From an uncultured Collinsella sp. (lineage in GTDB: Bacteria; Actinomycetota; Coriobacteriia; Coriobacteriales; Coriobacteriaceae), in contig CABSNH010000001.1 of NCBI GenBank assembly GCA_902478985.1, positions 1 through 56,474 of the forward strand: a stretch of DNA of 56,474 bases, given 5' to 3'. Positions 8,601 to 17,521 of this stretch are shown piece after piece. How positions within the stretch are numbered: the first letter of the stretch is position 1; each line of letters begins with the position of its first letter. The translations under genes were made by a program, and so were the position numbers. The notes beneath the pieces were generated by a model. The model saw only the letters and a list, made by a program, of their open reading frames with translations, ran no database searches and was not told where the DNA came from.

Positions 8601-9286
8601 ATAGCTACTCGTCAATTGCCGTGGCGCTGCATGCCGAGTCCGAGGACCGTGCCGCCGAGGCGCTTGTTCCCATGGACGAGTCCGGCGATGATGCGGAGTC
8701 GGATGGCTCGGAGATGGCCGATGCGGACGTGGCTGCTGTCGAGCCCGCCGGCAACCCCATGGCGCTGGGCTCGGCCTTCCACGCCGCTTGCCAGTGGCTC
8801 ATCGAGATGGGTGCCGATGCGCTGCCCGTTGAGCGTGCCGACGCCCTGGCTCGCTTGTGGCGCCTGACGCCGGAACAGCGCGAGCGCTTCGATGTCGCTC
8901 TGGATCGCTGGCTCAAGTCGTCGGTTCGTGCCGAGCTGCTCGCGTGGCCGTGCATCCGTGCCGAGGTGCCGTTCTTCTCGCTGGGCTGCGAGGACGAGGA
9001 TATCGCCCGCTACGGCGCCTATGCCGAGGGCGCCATCGATGCCTTGGCAACCGACCCGGCGGATCCGTCGCGCGCACTGGTCATCGACTACAAGACGGGC
9101 GGCACGCCGGATGAGACGCCGGAGCAGCTGCTCGAGAAACACGCCTTGCAGGCGCGCGTTTACGCCGACGTTCTGCACAAGGCGGGCTTTGAGGTCGTGA
9201 CCGTCAAGTTCGTTCGCGTGGAGCGGGCGAATCCAACCATCTTCGTCAATCCCGCCGAACCTCAAGTGGTCACCTACAACCTCTAG
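5660..9286 (+). CDS. addA: AddA-like helicase-nuclease (UvrD/Rep superfamily 1)
   Basis: The 1208-residue protein carries all superfamily 1 helicase motifs: Walker A AGAGSGKT (25-32), VMIDEFQDTD, GDAQQSIYRFRGA, LVRNFRS, MTVHASKGLEYPVV and LLYVAMTRA. A C-terminal PD-(D/E)XK nuclease is intact (GAIDALATD and LVIDYKTGG, Asp1143 and Lys1145). With AddB it resects double-strand breaks for RecA loading and degrades linear DNA. The AAGGAGG ribosome site lies inside the end of addB, so the pair is translationally linked. The length is typical of AddA. Confidence 0.95.
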   Translation: MDLSTLMPQQLQVVKTLDRPLFVSAGAGSGKTFTLTRRIVYALSPESGPFVEHLDQVLAITFTKDAAAEIRDRVRCALIEEGMDEEALTVDDAWISTIHGMCSRILRAHALELGIDPEFTVLTDTDELMDQAVEHVLGRATAPDAAPELAASLKDLYAWYPMAGEGGPFGAGTTIKGLVRDLLELSSQLPGGMDDVCVARGQADTSALADAYRAALGASKATTEKAQAALDAIDAFEASGKTMEDAARLMMSCSMPRASKAFPKEQVELLKAEAADAFINIVLACGGPALDALVGLARAVEAEYRALKADQSALDNNDLLRMAYEALRDYPAIRAAYEGRFKMVMIDEFQDTDQMQVDLIRYLTGAGERALCTVGDAQQSIYRFRGAEVEVFRRQERKVGSMTASETVTTSDAPAGELVKLVRNFRSHDEVLRYVARVFDGDTGGLMQGFLDLEPSDKRKDMLKAKASRRQALFVAGGSMQERTQAKARAIAERFHALADAGQPQGGMVLLLGRMTNADVYAQAFRDQGLDCVIAGGSVFAQAAEVQTVRALVCALANPADTAQGLMPLLASPMFALGAQEFLALATKLDEQTGETSRRNIDVGIMSDSDVPGLQNLPLVTRAREVLRYALRRVGRDSFAAIARDVVNASGWFVRLAQRGPEGKAIAANVLKALDAVAEAEAELGNSPRSIALAFDRFLAGKEAPGALNEEGDGAVRIMTVHASKGLEYPVVAVAECFGVRKSSGAAQMGRVEGGAQVVALPARFDGVKLADGTFVKGDDVKKQFEHAFKGKGTSLWLPPELMEDVCATGSPAEAFARLRNDDLQLSLEERARLLYVAMTRAGELVILAMDAGVSRGKVMAPTFDVETDLTYDVLRRILPTDSLDMPQLDSDRLVFDNSQPGDYELISLADFTFGEQAFEANASLDAEGRLVRGDVDVADNAARSTVPGPADPKPDAFELVYPQAVGVRMGICPFPVRDSYSYSSIAVALHAESEDRAAEALVPMDESGDDAESDGSEMADADVAAVEPAGNPMALGSAFHAACQWLIEMGADALPVERADALARLWRLTPEQRERFDVALDRWLKSSVRAELLAWPCIRAEVPFFSLGCEDEDIARYGAYAEGAIDALATDPADPSRALVIDYKTGGTPDETPEQLLEKHALQARVYADVLHKAGFEVVTVKFVRVERANPTIFVNPAEPQVVTYNL

Positions 9287-9298
9287 TCCTCAGATAAC

Positions 9299-9361
9299 TT
9301 GCGGTGGAATACGGACTGTTTTGGTCAAAAAAGCCGCCAAACAGTCCGCATTTCACCGCAA
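9299..9361. repeat. 23-bp arm palindrome downstream of addA
   Basis: TTGCGGTGGAATACGGACTG plus TTT (9299-9321) pairs with 9339-9361 at 21 of 23 positions across a 17-base spacer. The sequence is unrelated to the GGGGACGG family. It may act as a terminator for addBA, or be another dispersed element. Confidence 0.65.
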
Positions 9362-9463
9362 CTCAATAGGAGCCGTGTGGGTTTGGGCTAGGTTCGGGTG
9401 CCGTCCGCGCCGTGCGGTAGAATCGTAACCCTAAGATCACGAACCCGCATCGGAGCTCATCAC

Positions 9464-12400
9464 ATGGCATTTGTCCATCTGCACAATCACACTGTTTTCT
9501 CCATGCTCGACGGCGCAACCCGTATCCAGGATATGGTCAATCGCGCCGTAGAGCTGGGCATGCCCGCCGTGGCCATTACCGATCACGGCTACATGTATGG
9601 CGTGCCCGACTTGGCGCTGGCCTGCGACGCCGTCAACCACAACACGCCCGAGTACAAAACCTGGAGCCACGACAAGGCCTTCTTGGAAAAGGATCGCCGC
9701 GACGAGTTGGTGGAGCCCGATCCCGAGGAAAACCCGCGCGAGCATGCCCAGTATGTGAAGGACATGGCCATGTGGGACGAGAAGGGCAATATCGACGAGC
9801 TCAAGCCACCCCTGGTCATCAAACCCATCTTTGGCTGCGAGGTCTACTTTACGCCGGACGAGACGCTCGCCCGCGACCATAAGCCCGAGCTCTACCACAT
9901 GATCCTTCTGGCCAAGGACCAGGAGGGTTACGTCAACCTGATGCAGACGGTCTCCGAGGCCGCCGTGCAGGGCTTTTACTACAAGCCGCGCGTGACGCTC
10001 GACAACCTGCGCCGCCATGCCAAGGGCATGATCTGCACCAGCGCCTGCATCGCCGGCATCATTCCCAAGTACATCGACCGCGGTGATATGGAGGGCGCCA
10101 TCAAGTGGGCCGAGACTTTCCGTGACACCTTCGAGCCCGGCGACTTTTATATCGAGATCCAGGAACACGGCATCACCACCGACAACGGCCTGACCGACGA
10201 GCAGATGGACCGCACGCTCATCGACATCGCCAAGCAGGTGGGCGTCAAGGTCATCGCCACCAACGACTTCCACTACCTGCGCCGCGAGGACGCGCCCGTG
10301 CAGGACGTCATCATGTGCATTGGCATGAACGCCAAGGTCGACGACCCCAACCGCATGCGCATGACCGGCTCGGAGTTTTACATGAAGACCGAGGAGGAGA
10401 TGCGGGCGATGTTCCCGTATTGCCCCGAGGCCTGCGACAACACGCTCGAGATTGCCGACAAGTGCTATGTGGAGCTGGACTGGGACTCCATCATCCTGCC
10501 GCGCTTCCCGTTGCTCGATCCCGGCGAGACGCACGAGAGCCAGTTCCGCCGCGAGTGCGAGAAGGGCCTGCGCCAACACTACGGTGACGACTGGGCCACA
10601 CGCGAGATCTGTGGCGTCAACATCAAAGAGCGCTTTGAGTACGAATACAAGGTCATCTGCGACAAGGGCTTTGCCGCCTACTTTTTGATCGTCGCCGAGT
10701 ACGTGCAATGGGCCAAGGACAACGGCATCGGCGTCGGTCCCGGCCGTGGCTCGGCCGCCGGCGCTATCGTCGCCTACGCCATGAACATCACTGCGTTCGA
10801 CCCGCTCGAGAACGGCCTGATGTTCGAGAGGTTCCTGTCCCCGCAGCGTACCGAGATGCCCGATATCGATATGGACTTCGACGATGAGCGGCGCCTCGAG
10901 GTCGTGGAGCACGTTCGCCAGCTCTACGGCCCCGAGAAGGTCACCCACGTCATCACCTACTCGACCATTAAGGCCAAGCAGGCCATCAACGACGCCGCGC
11001 GCGTGCTGGACTACCCGGTCTACATGGGCCAGCGCCTGTCCAAGATGGTCTCGAGCGACCCCAAGGTCAAGCTCAAGCAGGTGCTCGAAAAGCAACCCGG
11101 CAAAGAGGATCTGTTTAACCCCGACTTTGCCGAGGCTTATAAAAAGGACGACGACGCCCGCCGCATCATCGACACGGCGCTCTCGATCGAGGGCCTCACC
11201 CGTGGCGAGGGCGTGCACGCGTGCGCCGTCCTGATCTGCCGCGACCCCGTCAACGAGCATGTGCCCACCAAGCTCGATACCAAGGGCGGCGTCGAGATTA
11301 CCCAGTACGAGGGTCATACCGTTGCCGACATGGGCCTGCTCAAGATGGACTTCCTGGGCCTGCGCACGCTGACGGTTATCTCCAAGGCCAAGGCAAACAT
11401 CAAAAAGAACTTCGGCATCGACATCAAAGAGGAAGAGATTCCCTTTGACGACCCCGAGATCTTTAAGCTCATGGGCTCCGGTCACACCGCCGGCGTCTTC
11501 CAGGTCGAGTCCGCCGGCATGACGGCCACGATCAAGAACATGAAGCCCACCGAGTACAAGCACGTCGTGGCATTGATCGCTCTATACCGCCCGGGCCCGC
11601 TGGGCGCCGGCATGGTTTCGTCCTACATCAACCGTATGAACGGCAAGGAGCCGGCCGTCTCCTACGACGACCGCCTGGACGACATCCTGGGCGAAACCTA
11701 CGGCACCATGGTCTACCAGGAGCAGGTTATGCTCATCTCCGTTGAGATGTGCGGCTTCTCCAAGGGCGAATCGGACTCGCGTATCCGTAAGCCCGTGGCT
11801 AAGAAAAAGATCAAGCTACTCACGTCGACGGTGCTCCACTGGGAGGATGGCTCGGACGAGACCACCTACGACCACTGGATGAACGGCGCTATCAAGAACA
11901 ACTACACGCGCGAGGTCGCCCAGAAGATTTGGGACGATGTTCTCGAGTTCGCATCCTACGCCTTCAACAAGTCGCACTCCGCCGGCTACGCCATTCTGGT
12001 TATGCAGACGGCATGGCTCAAGGCGCACTATCCACACGAGTACATGGCGGCCGTCCTGACGTCCTACACGGGCAAGACCGACAAGATCGTGCACTACGTC
12101 TCGGCATGCCGTCACGACGGCATCCCCGTGCTTTCGCCAGATGTCAACGAGTCCGGTACCGAGTTCACGGCTACCAAGGAGGGCGTGCGCTTTGGCCTGG
12201 CCGGCATCCGCGGCGTGGGCACCGGCGTGGCGCAGGCGATTATCGCCGAGCGCGAGGCGGGCGGTCCGTTTAAGACGCTGCACGACTTTGTCGAGCGCGT
12301 GGACTCGAGCCAGGCCAACCGTCGCGTGATCGAATCGCTCATCAAGGCAGGCGCCTTTGACTCCACGGGGTATCCGCGTCGCCAGATGATGCACTTTGTG

Positions 12401-13267
12401 GACAAGAACAACCCCGAGAACATCATCGATGCCGCTGTGAAGCGCCAGAAAGATCGCGCGAGCGGCCAGACGTCGTTCTTCGATATGTTTGGCGACGTTG
12501 AGGGCTCGGGCTTTGAGGTGAGCGTGCCCGACCCGGATGGCCAGGAGTGGGACCGCCACCTTAAGCTGAGCCAGGAGAAGGAGGTTCTGGGCATCTATGT
12601 CTCGGACCACCCGCTGCGCCCGTTTGAGTATGCACTAGCCAAGGCACGCGACTTCTCGTTCTCGCAGATCGATACCGGCTACGAGGTGCAAAACCCCACG
12701 GGCGGTACTATCAACCAGGAGATTCCCGAGGGCAAGGCGCTGTGGTGGGCCGGCATGGTCTCGAGCGTGTCCAAGCGCGTGACCAAAAACGGCGACCCCA
12801 TGGGCATCGTGCAGCTCGAGGACATGGAAGGCGAGGCCACGGTCGTGGTGTTCCCCAAGACCTACAAGGAAGCCGAGGGGTATCTATACGGCGAGGTCGA
12901 TCCCGAGACCGGTGCACAGCTGTCCGATGCGTTTGTGCGCATTAAGGGCAAGCTCGAGCGCTCGGACCGCGGCGACCAGATCATCGCGCAGGAGATCGTG
13001 CCGCTGGAGCTTAACGAGGAGAGCAACAAGCCCAAGGTGTTTGAGGTCATGGTGCCCAACAGCCGCTTTAGCCAGGGCAATATGGCGCGTCTCGCCACGG
13101 TGCTTACCGCCAACCCGGGCGGCGACCGCGTAGAGATCTTTATCGAGCAGGTGGACGGGCGCGTGCTACGTGCCGAGGTGCCGGCGAAGGTCAACGCACG
13201 CTCGATTCCGCTGCTAGCCGAGGCCAAGGCCATCGTCGGCAACCAAGGCCGCGTGACGGTGATCTAA
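9464..13267 (+). CDS. dnaE: DNA polymerase III subunit alpha
   Basis: The 1267-residue protein starts with the PHP domain (FVHLHNHTVFSMLDG), with further metal-binding histidines such as ITDHG. The polymerase active site PDIDMDF (Asp467 and Asp469) and the GPGRGSAAGAIVAY segment are intact. Helix-hairpin-helix and OB-fold regions follow near the C-terminus (MGIVQLEDMEGEATVVVF). It is the replicative polymerase. The ATG at 9464 has a GGAG site eight bases upstream and starts the conserved PHP sequence; an in-frame start at 9398 would add non-conserved residues. A TAGAAT box at 9418 may be part of its promoter. Confidence 0.97.
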   Translation: MAFVHLHNHTVFSMLDGATRIQDMVNRAVELGMPAVAITDHGYMYGVPDLALACDAVNHNTPEYKTWSHDKAFLEKDRRDELVEPDPEENPREHAQYVKDMAMWDEKGNIDELKPPLVIKPIFGCEVYFTPDETLARDHKPELYHMILLAKDQEGYVNLMQTVSEAAVQGFYYKPRVTLDNLRRHAKGMICTSACIAGIIPKYIDRGDMEGAIKWAETFRDTFEPGDFYIEIQEHGITTDNGLTDEQMDRTLIDIAKQVGVKVIATNDFHYLRREDAPVQDVIMCIGMNAKVDDPNRMRMTGSEFYMKTEEEMRAMFPYCPEACDNTLEIADKCYVELDWDSIILPRFPLLDPGETHESQFRRECEKGLRQHYGDDWATREICGVNIKERFEYEYKVICDKGFAAYFLIVAEYVQWAKDNGIGVGPGRGSAAGAIVAYAMNITAFDPLENGLMFERFLSPQRTEMPDIDMDFDDERRLEVVEHVRQLYGPEKVTHVITYSTIKAKQAINDAARVLDYPVYMGQRLSKMVSSDPKVKLKQVLEKQPGKEDLFNPDFAEAYKKDDDARRIIDTALSIEGLTRGEGVHACAVLICRDPVNEHVPTKLDTKGGVEITQYEGHTVADMGLLKMDFLGLRTLTVISKAKANIKKNFGIDIKEEEIPFDDPEIFKLMGSGHTAGVFQVESAGMTATIKNMKPTEYKHVVALIALYRPGPLGAGMVSSYINRMNGKEPAVSYDDRLDDILGETYGTMVYQEQVMLISVEMCGFSKGESDSRIRKPVAKKKIKLLTSTVLHWEDGSDETTYDHWMNGAIKNNYTREVAQKIWDDVLEFASYAFNKSHSAGYAILVMQTAWLKAHYPHEYMAAVLTSYTGKTDKIVHYVSACRHDGIPVLSPDVNESGTEFTATKEGVRFGLAGIRGVGTGVAQAIIAEREAGGPFKTLHDFVERVDSSQANRRVIESLIKAGAFDSTGYPRRQMMHFVDKNNPENIIDAAVKRQKDRASGQTSFFDMFGDVEGSGFEVSVPDPDGQEWDRHLKLSQEKEVLGIYVSDHPLRPFEYALAKARDFSFSQIDTGYEVQNPTGGTINQEIPEGKALWWAGMVSSVSKRVTKNGDPMGIVQLEDMEGEATVVVFPKTYKEAEGYLYGEVDPETGAQLSDAFVRIKGKLERSDRGDQIIAQEIVPLELNEESNKPKVFEVMVPNSRFSQGNMARLATVLTANPGGDRVEIFIEQVDGRVLRAEVPAKVNARSIPLLAEAKAIVGNQGRVTVI

Positions 13268-13380
13268 AATGATTTTTCTGGGACGGGGATTAAAAAATCA
13301 TTTTGGGTGACGTGTGGCGGAAGACCAGTTTTTCTGGGACGGGAATGATTTTTTCATCCCCGTCCCAGAAAAATCATTTG
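13266..13380. repeat. CTGGGACGGG-type palindromic repeat cluster
   Basis: Two nested elements fill the dnaE to helicase gap. The first (13266-13304) has AAAATGATTTTT facing AAAAAATCATTTT around CTGGGACGGGG. The second (13329-13373) has perfect 15-bp arms, TTTTTCTGGGACGGG and its complement, followed by ATCATTT. The T-runs could also make it a terminator for dnaE. The core resembles the 2337 and 40608 repeats but is distinct. Confidence 0.7.
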
Positions 13381-13402
13381 GCGTGCGAGATTGGAGGAAG
13401 TG

Positions 13403-16400
13403 ATGGCACAGGGGACGTTTGCGCAGGCGCTTCGTAAGGAGGCGGCGCTCAGCAGTACCTTTATGAAGGGGCGCTCGCTCATGCTCAACGGCGCCGTGCT
13501 GTCGTTTGAGGACTCCGGCTCGCGCTTCTCCAAAAATGTGACTATCGAGGGCACGGTGCGCGGCTCGCGCGGCGACCTGTACAAGACGCACGTGGCGCTC
13601 GACATGGACGAGCACGAGGTTATCGACTACGACTGCGATTGCCCCGCCGCCTTCCGCTATTCCGGCATGTGCAAGCACGCTATCGCCACGGCGCTGGCGT
13701 ATCTGGATGCCAGCGGCGCCGAGCCCGTTGAGGGCCTGCGCACGCCGGTCCGCACGTTTACGGCACCGCCCGTACAATCCAAACAGCCCACACGCCCCGC
13801 GCCCACCGCATCTGCGGTCAACCCCAACTTTCCCTTCCCGGCACCCGTCCCCACGAGCCCGAGCCTTGTGGCGGCGCTTTCCGATCTTTCGGACGCGCGC
13901 ATGGACGAGCTCGTGGCTATGCGTCGCAAGTTCGCCAGCACCATTGACCCCGATGCGCCCAAGGCAGTGCTGGAGCCCTCGCTGGTGCCGTACTACAATC
14001 CGCTGTTTGCCGATCGTTTTAACTGGGCGTTCGAGTTTCGCATTCGCTGCGGTTCGGTGTCCTACGTGGTTAAGGATATCGACGGCATGGCCGATGCCTA
14101 TGTGCGCGGCGGTACGTTCTCCTATGGCAAGAAGCTTACGTTTGCCCATGTGCCCGAGGCTTTCGATGACGTGTCGACAAAGCTGCTCGACTTTATCGCA
14201 ATGACGGTCGCCTACCTAGGCGATATTACGAGCTCGCGCTCGGCATCGTATGACTTTGCCCGCAGCGGCTTTGTCGCCGAGCGTCAGTTGCCGGTATCCG
14301 AGTATTCCGTCGTGTCCGTGCTGGACCTGCTGTGTGGCAGGTCCATGTCCTTTGAGCCCGCTTGGTCGCGGGGGACGACGATGCATCGCTCCTACGAGGT
14401 GGAAGTCGAGCCGTCGCCGCAGGGGGAGGGCGAAGTCCCGGCTAAGCGCCCGCCGCTTCTTGCCGCCAAGATTGCACCGGCGGCGGGAGGCAGCTACGAC
14501 TTGCGCCTTCCGGCCGATACGCATTGCTTTGTCGCGAGCGACGCAGCCTATCTGGTCGATACGCGCCGCGCGCGCCGTACCGACACGGCGTTTGCCCAAC
14601 GTGCGGCGCCGTTCCTTTCGCACTTGTTGCCCTGCCGCACGCCGGTCCATATCGCCGCCGACCAGGTGGGCGAGTTCTGCCGCATGGCGCTGCCTATCTT
14701 GCGCGACTACACCGACCTGACCGCGCCCGCTGCGCTCGACGCCGTGGCGCCCGAGCCGAGTTTTGCCATGGCGATTGGCGTCGACGATGGTCTTGTGACC
14801 TGCAAGATTACGGTGACCTACGGTGATTGGTCGGCAGATCTCTTTAGTCTTGGTGCTCCGGGCAGTCCTTTCGAAGAGCAACGTCCCGGCGTTCCGCCCC
14901 GCGATACGGTGGCGGAGTTTCGCGTTATGGACACGGCGGCCCTGTACTTCGATTTCTACGAGGGCGGCCTGGCGTTTGAGGAGCGCGACGACGCCCGCCT
15001 GTTCCACTTGCTGACCGAGGGCCTGTCTGCCCTGTCCGAGCTGGGCGAGGTCATGCTCAGCGACCGCCTGCGCCAGATTTCGGTCCGCCCTGCGCCCAAG
15101 CTCTCGGTGCGCGCCACCGTCAAGAGCAACTTGCTCGACGTCGAGCTAGGTGCGAGCGGGCTTTCGGCGGCCGACCTTGCCATCTACCTCGACTCCTATA
15201 AGCGTCACCAGACGTTTGCGCGTCTCACGTCCGGCGATATCGTGCGCCTAGACGAGGGAGCTCGCGCCGCGTTTGGCCTTGCCGAGGACTTGGGCGTCGA
15301 TGCCGTCGACCTGCTCGATGGCGTGTCGCTTCCCGCGTCGAGCACCCTTTTTGTCGACAGCATGCTTGCGCGCACGCCGGCGCTCGAGGCCGATCGCGAC
15401 GCCGCATTCCGCCGCACCGCCGAGCGCCTGGACACGCTCGGCAAGATGGACTTTACGGTACCCGCCTCGCTCAAGGCTACGCTGCGTGGCTACCAGGTCG
15501 ACGGCTACCAGTGGCTCGGCTCGCTTGAGCATTTGGGCCTTGGCGGCATCTTGGCCGACGATATGGGCCTGGGCAAAACGCTGCAGATGATCGCGCACAT
15601 TCTGGCGCGCGTGGAGGCGGGGGACACCAAGCCCACGCTCGTGGTATGCCCCGCGTCGCTCGTGTACAACTGGGCTGCCGAGTTGGAGCGCTTTGCCCCC
15701 TCGCTTGATGTGTGCGCCATCGTGGGCGCCAAGGCCCAGCGTCGCGTGCAAATTGCCGGTGCCGCCGAGCATAACGTGGTCGTGACGTCGTATGACCTCA
15801 TGCGCCGCGACATCGACGAATACGTCGAGCAGGACTTTGCTCGCGTGGTGCTCGACGAGGCCCAGTACATTAAAAACCCGCTCACCCAGGTGGCCCGTGC
15901 TGCCAAGCGCCTGCCGGCCGGCGTGCGCTTTGCCTTGACGGGCACACCCATCGAAAACCGTCTGTCCGAGCTCTGGAGCATCTTCGACTTTTTGATGCCG
16001 GGCCTTCTGGGCACGCGCGACTCATTTGCCAAGCGCTTTGAGGGTCCCGTCGAGCATGCCGAGGGTGACAGCGCCGCTCGTCTGCAGGCGCTCGTGTCGC
16101 CGTTTGTGCTGCGTCGCGTCAAGGAAGATGTGGTGGCCGACCTGCCCGAGAAGATCGAGGATACGGTGATGGCTCAGCTCACCGGCGAACAGCGCAAGCT
16201 CTACCTGGCCAACCAGGACCGCATCGCCCAGCAGGTGCAGCACCGCGAGGCCGGGGAGTTTAAGAAAGATAAGCTCAAGGTGCTTGCCGAGCTCACCAAG
16301 CTGCGCCAGATCTGTTGCGACCCGCATTTGCACTATGCGGACTACAAGGCGGGAAGCGCTAAGCTCGATACGTGTATGGAGCTCGTTCACGGCGCGCTCG

Positions 16401-16876
16401 ACGGCGGTCATCGCATCTTGCTGTTCAGCCAGTTTACGGGCATGCTCGATATCATTGGCAAGCGCCTGGCCAAGGAGGACATCGCCTTCCTTAAGCTCAC
16501 GGGCGCATCGTCTAAGGAGAGCCGCGCCAAGATGGTTGCGCAGTTCCAGGCAGGCGAGGTGCCGGTGTTCTTGATTTCGCTCAAGGCGGGCGGCGTGGGC
16601 CTTAATTTGACGGCTGCCGACGTGGTCATCCACTACGACCCGTGGTGGAACGTGGCGGCGCAGGACCAAGCGACCGACCGTGCCCACCGTATTGGCCAGC
16701 AGCACACCGTGACCGTGTACAAACTCATCGCCAAGGACACGATCGAGGAACGCATTATGCAGATGCAGGAGTCCAAGCGCGATCTGGTCAACAGCGTGCT
16801 CGGCGGCGACGGCATCTCATCGGCACTGTTTACGCGCGAGGATGTTCTGGCACTGCTCGGTGGCGACGGTCGCTAG
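13403..16876 (+). CDS. SNF2-family helicase with SWIM zinc finger
   Basis: The 1157-residue protein has an N-terminal SWIM finger (YDCDCPAAFRYSGMCKHAI, a CxC-n-CxH pattern), a long middle region, then the SNF2 ATPase. Walker A is DDMGLGKT near residue 720; the DEAQ box (LDEAQYIKN), GTPIENRLSELWSIFDFL, the helicase C region (FSQFTGMLDII) and ATDRAHRIGQ follow. Bacterial SWIM/SNF2 proteins are double-stranded DNA translocases, probably remodelling protein-DNA complexes or transcription; the precise role is unknown. The ATG at 13403 has GGAGG five bases upstream; a TTG at 13391 overlaps that site and is rejected. Confidence 0.93.
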   Translation: MAQGTFAQALRKEAALSSTFMKGRSLMLNGAVLSFEDSGSRFSKNVTIEGTVRGSRGDLYKTHVALDMDEHEVIDYDCDCPAAFRYSGMCKHAIATALAYLDASGAEPVEGLRTPVRTFTAPPVQSKQPTRPAPTASAVNPNFPFPAPVPTSPSLVAALSDLSDARMDELVAMRRKFASTIDPDAPKAVLEPSLVPYYNPLFADRFNWAFEFRIRCGSVSYVVKDIDGMADAYVRGGTFSYGKKLTFAHVPEAFDDVSTKLLDFIAMTVAYLGDITSSRSASYDFARSGFVAERQLPVSEYSVVSVLDLLCGRSMSFEPAWSRGTTMHRSYEVEVEPSPQGEGEVPAKRPPLLAAKIAPAAGGSYDLRLPADTHCFVASDAAYLVDTRRARRTDTAFAQRAAPFLSHLLPCRTPVHIAADQVGEFCRMALPILRDYTDLTAPAALDAVAPEPSFAMAIGVDDGLVTCKITVTYGDWSADLFSLGAPGSPFEEQRPGVPPRDTVAEFRVMDTAALYFDFYEGGLAFEERDDARLFHLLTEGLSALSELGEVMLSDRLRQISVRPAPKLSVRATVKSNLLDVELGASGLSAADLAIYLDSYKRHQTFARLTSGDIVRLDEGARAAFGLAEDLGVDAVDLLDGVSLPASSTLFVDSMLARTPALEADRDAAFRRTAERLDTLGKMDFTVPASLKATLRGYQVDGYQWLGSLEHLGLGGILADDMGLGKTLQMIAHILARVEAGDTKPTLVVCPASLVYNWAAELERFAPSLDVCAIVGAKAQRRVQIAGAAEHNVVVTSYDLMRRDIDEYVEQDFARVVLDEAQYIKNPLTQVARAAKRLPAGVRFALTGTPIENRLSELWSIFDFLMPGLLGTRDSFAKRFEGPVEHAEGDSAARLQALVSPFVLRRVKEDVVADLPEKIEDTVMAQLTGEQRKLYLANQDRIAQQVQHREAGEFKKDKLKVLAELTKLRQICCDPHLHYADYKAGSAKLDTCMELVHGALDGGHRILLFSQFTGMLDIIGKRLAKEDIAFLKLTGASSKESRAKMVAQFQAGEVPVFLISLKAGGVGLNLTAADVVIHYDPWWNVAAQDQATDRAHRIGQQHTVTVYKLIAKDTIEERIMQMQESKRDLVNSVLGGDGISSALFTREDVLALLGGDGR

Positions 16877-17041
16877 CTGCGCGCGGGATGGGGCTGCCGA
16901 GTCGGACCAGGTCACCGGTTCGTCCTGGCCCGACCGCTTGCCGCGCCCGTTATGTGTTCATTTGCCATGCCGTGGATGGTTCGCCTGCCTTTGGGCATAA
17001 GAAGCATCAGGAATATTGGCACATCAGCAAAGGAGAACATC

Positions 17042-17404
17042 ATGGCGAAATTCTTTAAGGATTCCAATGGCAAGCTCGTTGCCGCCCTTGGCGACGGCGT
17101 TGCGACCCCTGCCGGCTGCACGGAGCTGACGGCAAACACCGAGGATGCGGCGCACGAGAAGCACGTGCCTGTTGTCGAGATCGAGCGCGACGGCCACGTT
17201 ATTCGTGCGCGCGTGGGCTCGACGGAGCACCCCATGCTGCCCGAGCACTACATCGAGTGGATCGCGCTTGAGGCCGAGGGCCGCCTGGAGATCCATTACC
17301 TTGAGCCCGGCATGAAGCCCACGACGTTTTTCGCTGGCGGCTCCAAGACCGGTACCGTCTATGCCTACTGCAACCTGCATGGGCTGTGGTCCGCGACGTT
17401 CTAG
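17042..17404 (+). CDS. superoxide reductase (desulfoferrodoxin-type, centre I lost)
   Basis: The 120-residue protein keeps the superoxide reductase iron site: EKHVPVVE, STEHPMLPEHYIEW and YCNLHGLW supply the four His and one Cys of centre II. The N-terminal part aligns with the desulforedoxin-like domain of class I enzymes (ending NTEDAAHEKHVP), but its CxxC pair is gone and only one Cys (PAGC) of the CC pair remains. It therefore cannot hold the rubredoxin-like iron. It should reduce superoxide to peroxide in an anaerobe. AAGGAG precedes the ATG by six bases. Confidence 0.92.
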   Translation: MAKFFKDSNGKLVAALGDGVATPAGCTELTANTEDAAHEKHVPVVEIERDGHVIRARVGSTEHPMLPEHYIEWIALEAEGRLEIHYLEPGMKPTTFFAGGSKTGTVYAYCNLHGLWSATF

Positions 17405-17450
17405 GAGCGCGCCCCCGCTCGGGGTATCATAGCTAGCATATGCACATGCG

Positions 17451-17484
17451 AGCGCCGGCTGCATTATGCGGCCGGCGCTTTTAC
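17451..17484 (+). terminator. terminator after the superoxide reductase gene
   Basis: AGCGCCGGC (17451-17459) pairs with GCCGGCGCT (17471-17479), with an inner GCAT/ATGC pair, then TTTTA. Confidence 0.75.
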
Positions 17485-17521
17485 TACGACAACGACGATT
17501 TACGACGGAAAGGGCTTGGCC

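Noticed and set aside
9437..11563. A 708-codon open frame on the minus strand.
   Set aside because: It lies wholly antisense to dnaE, whose PHP and polymerase motifs are clear. Long antisense frames are expected with this G/C-rich third codon position. The same applies to other long antisense frames over addA, fhs and the giant gene.
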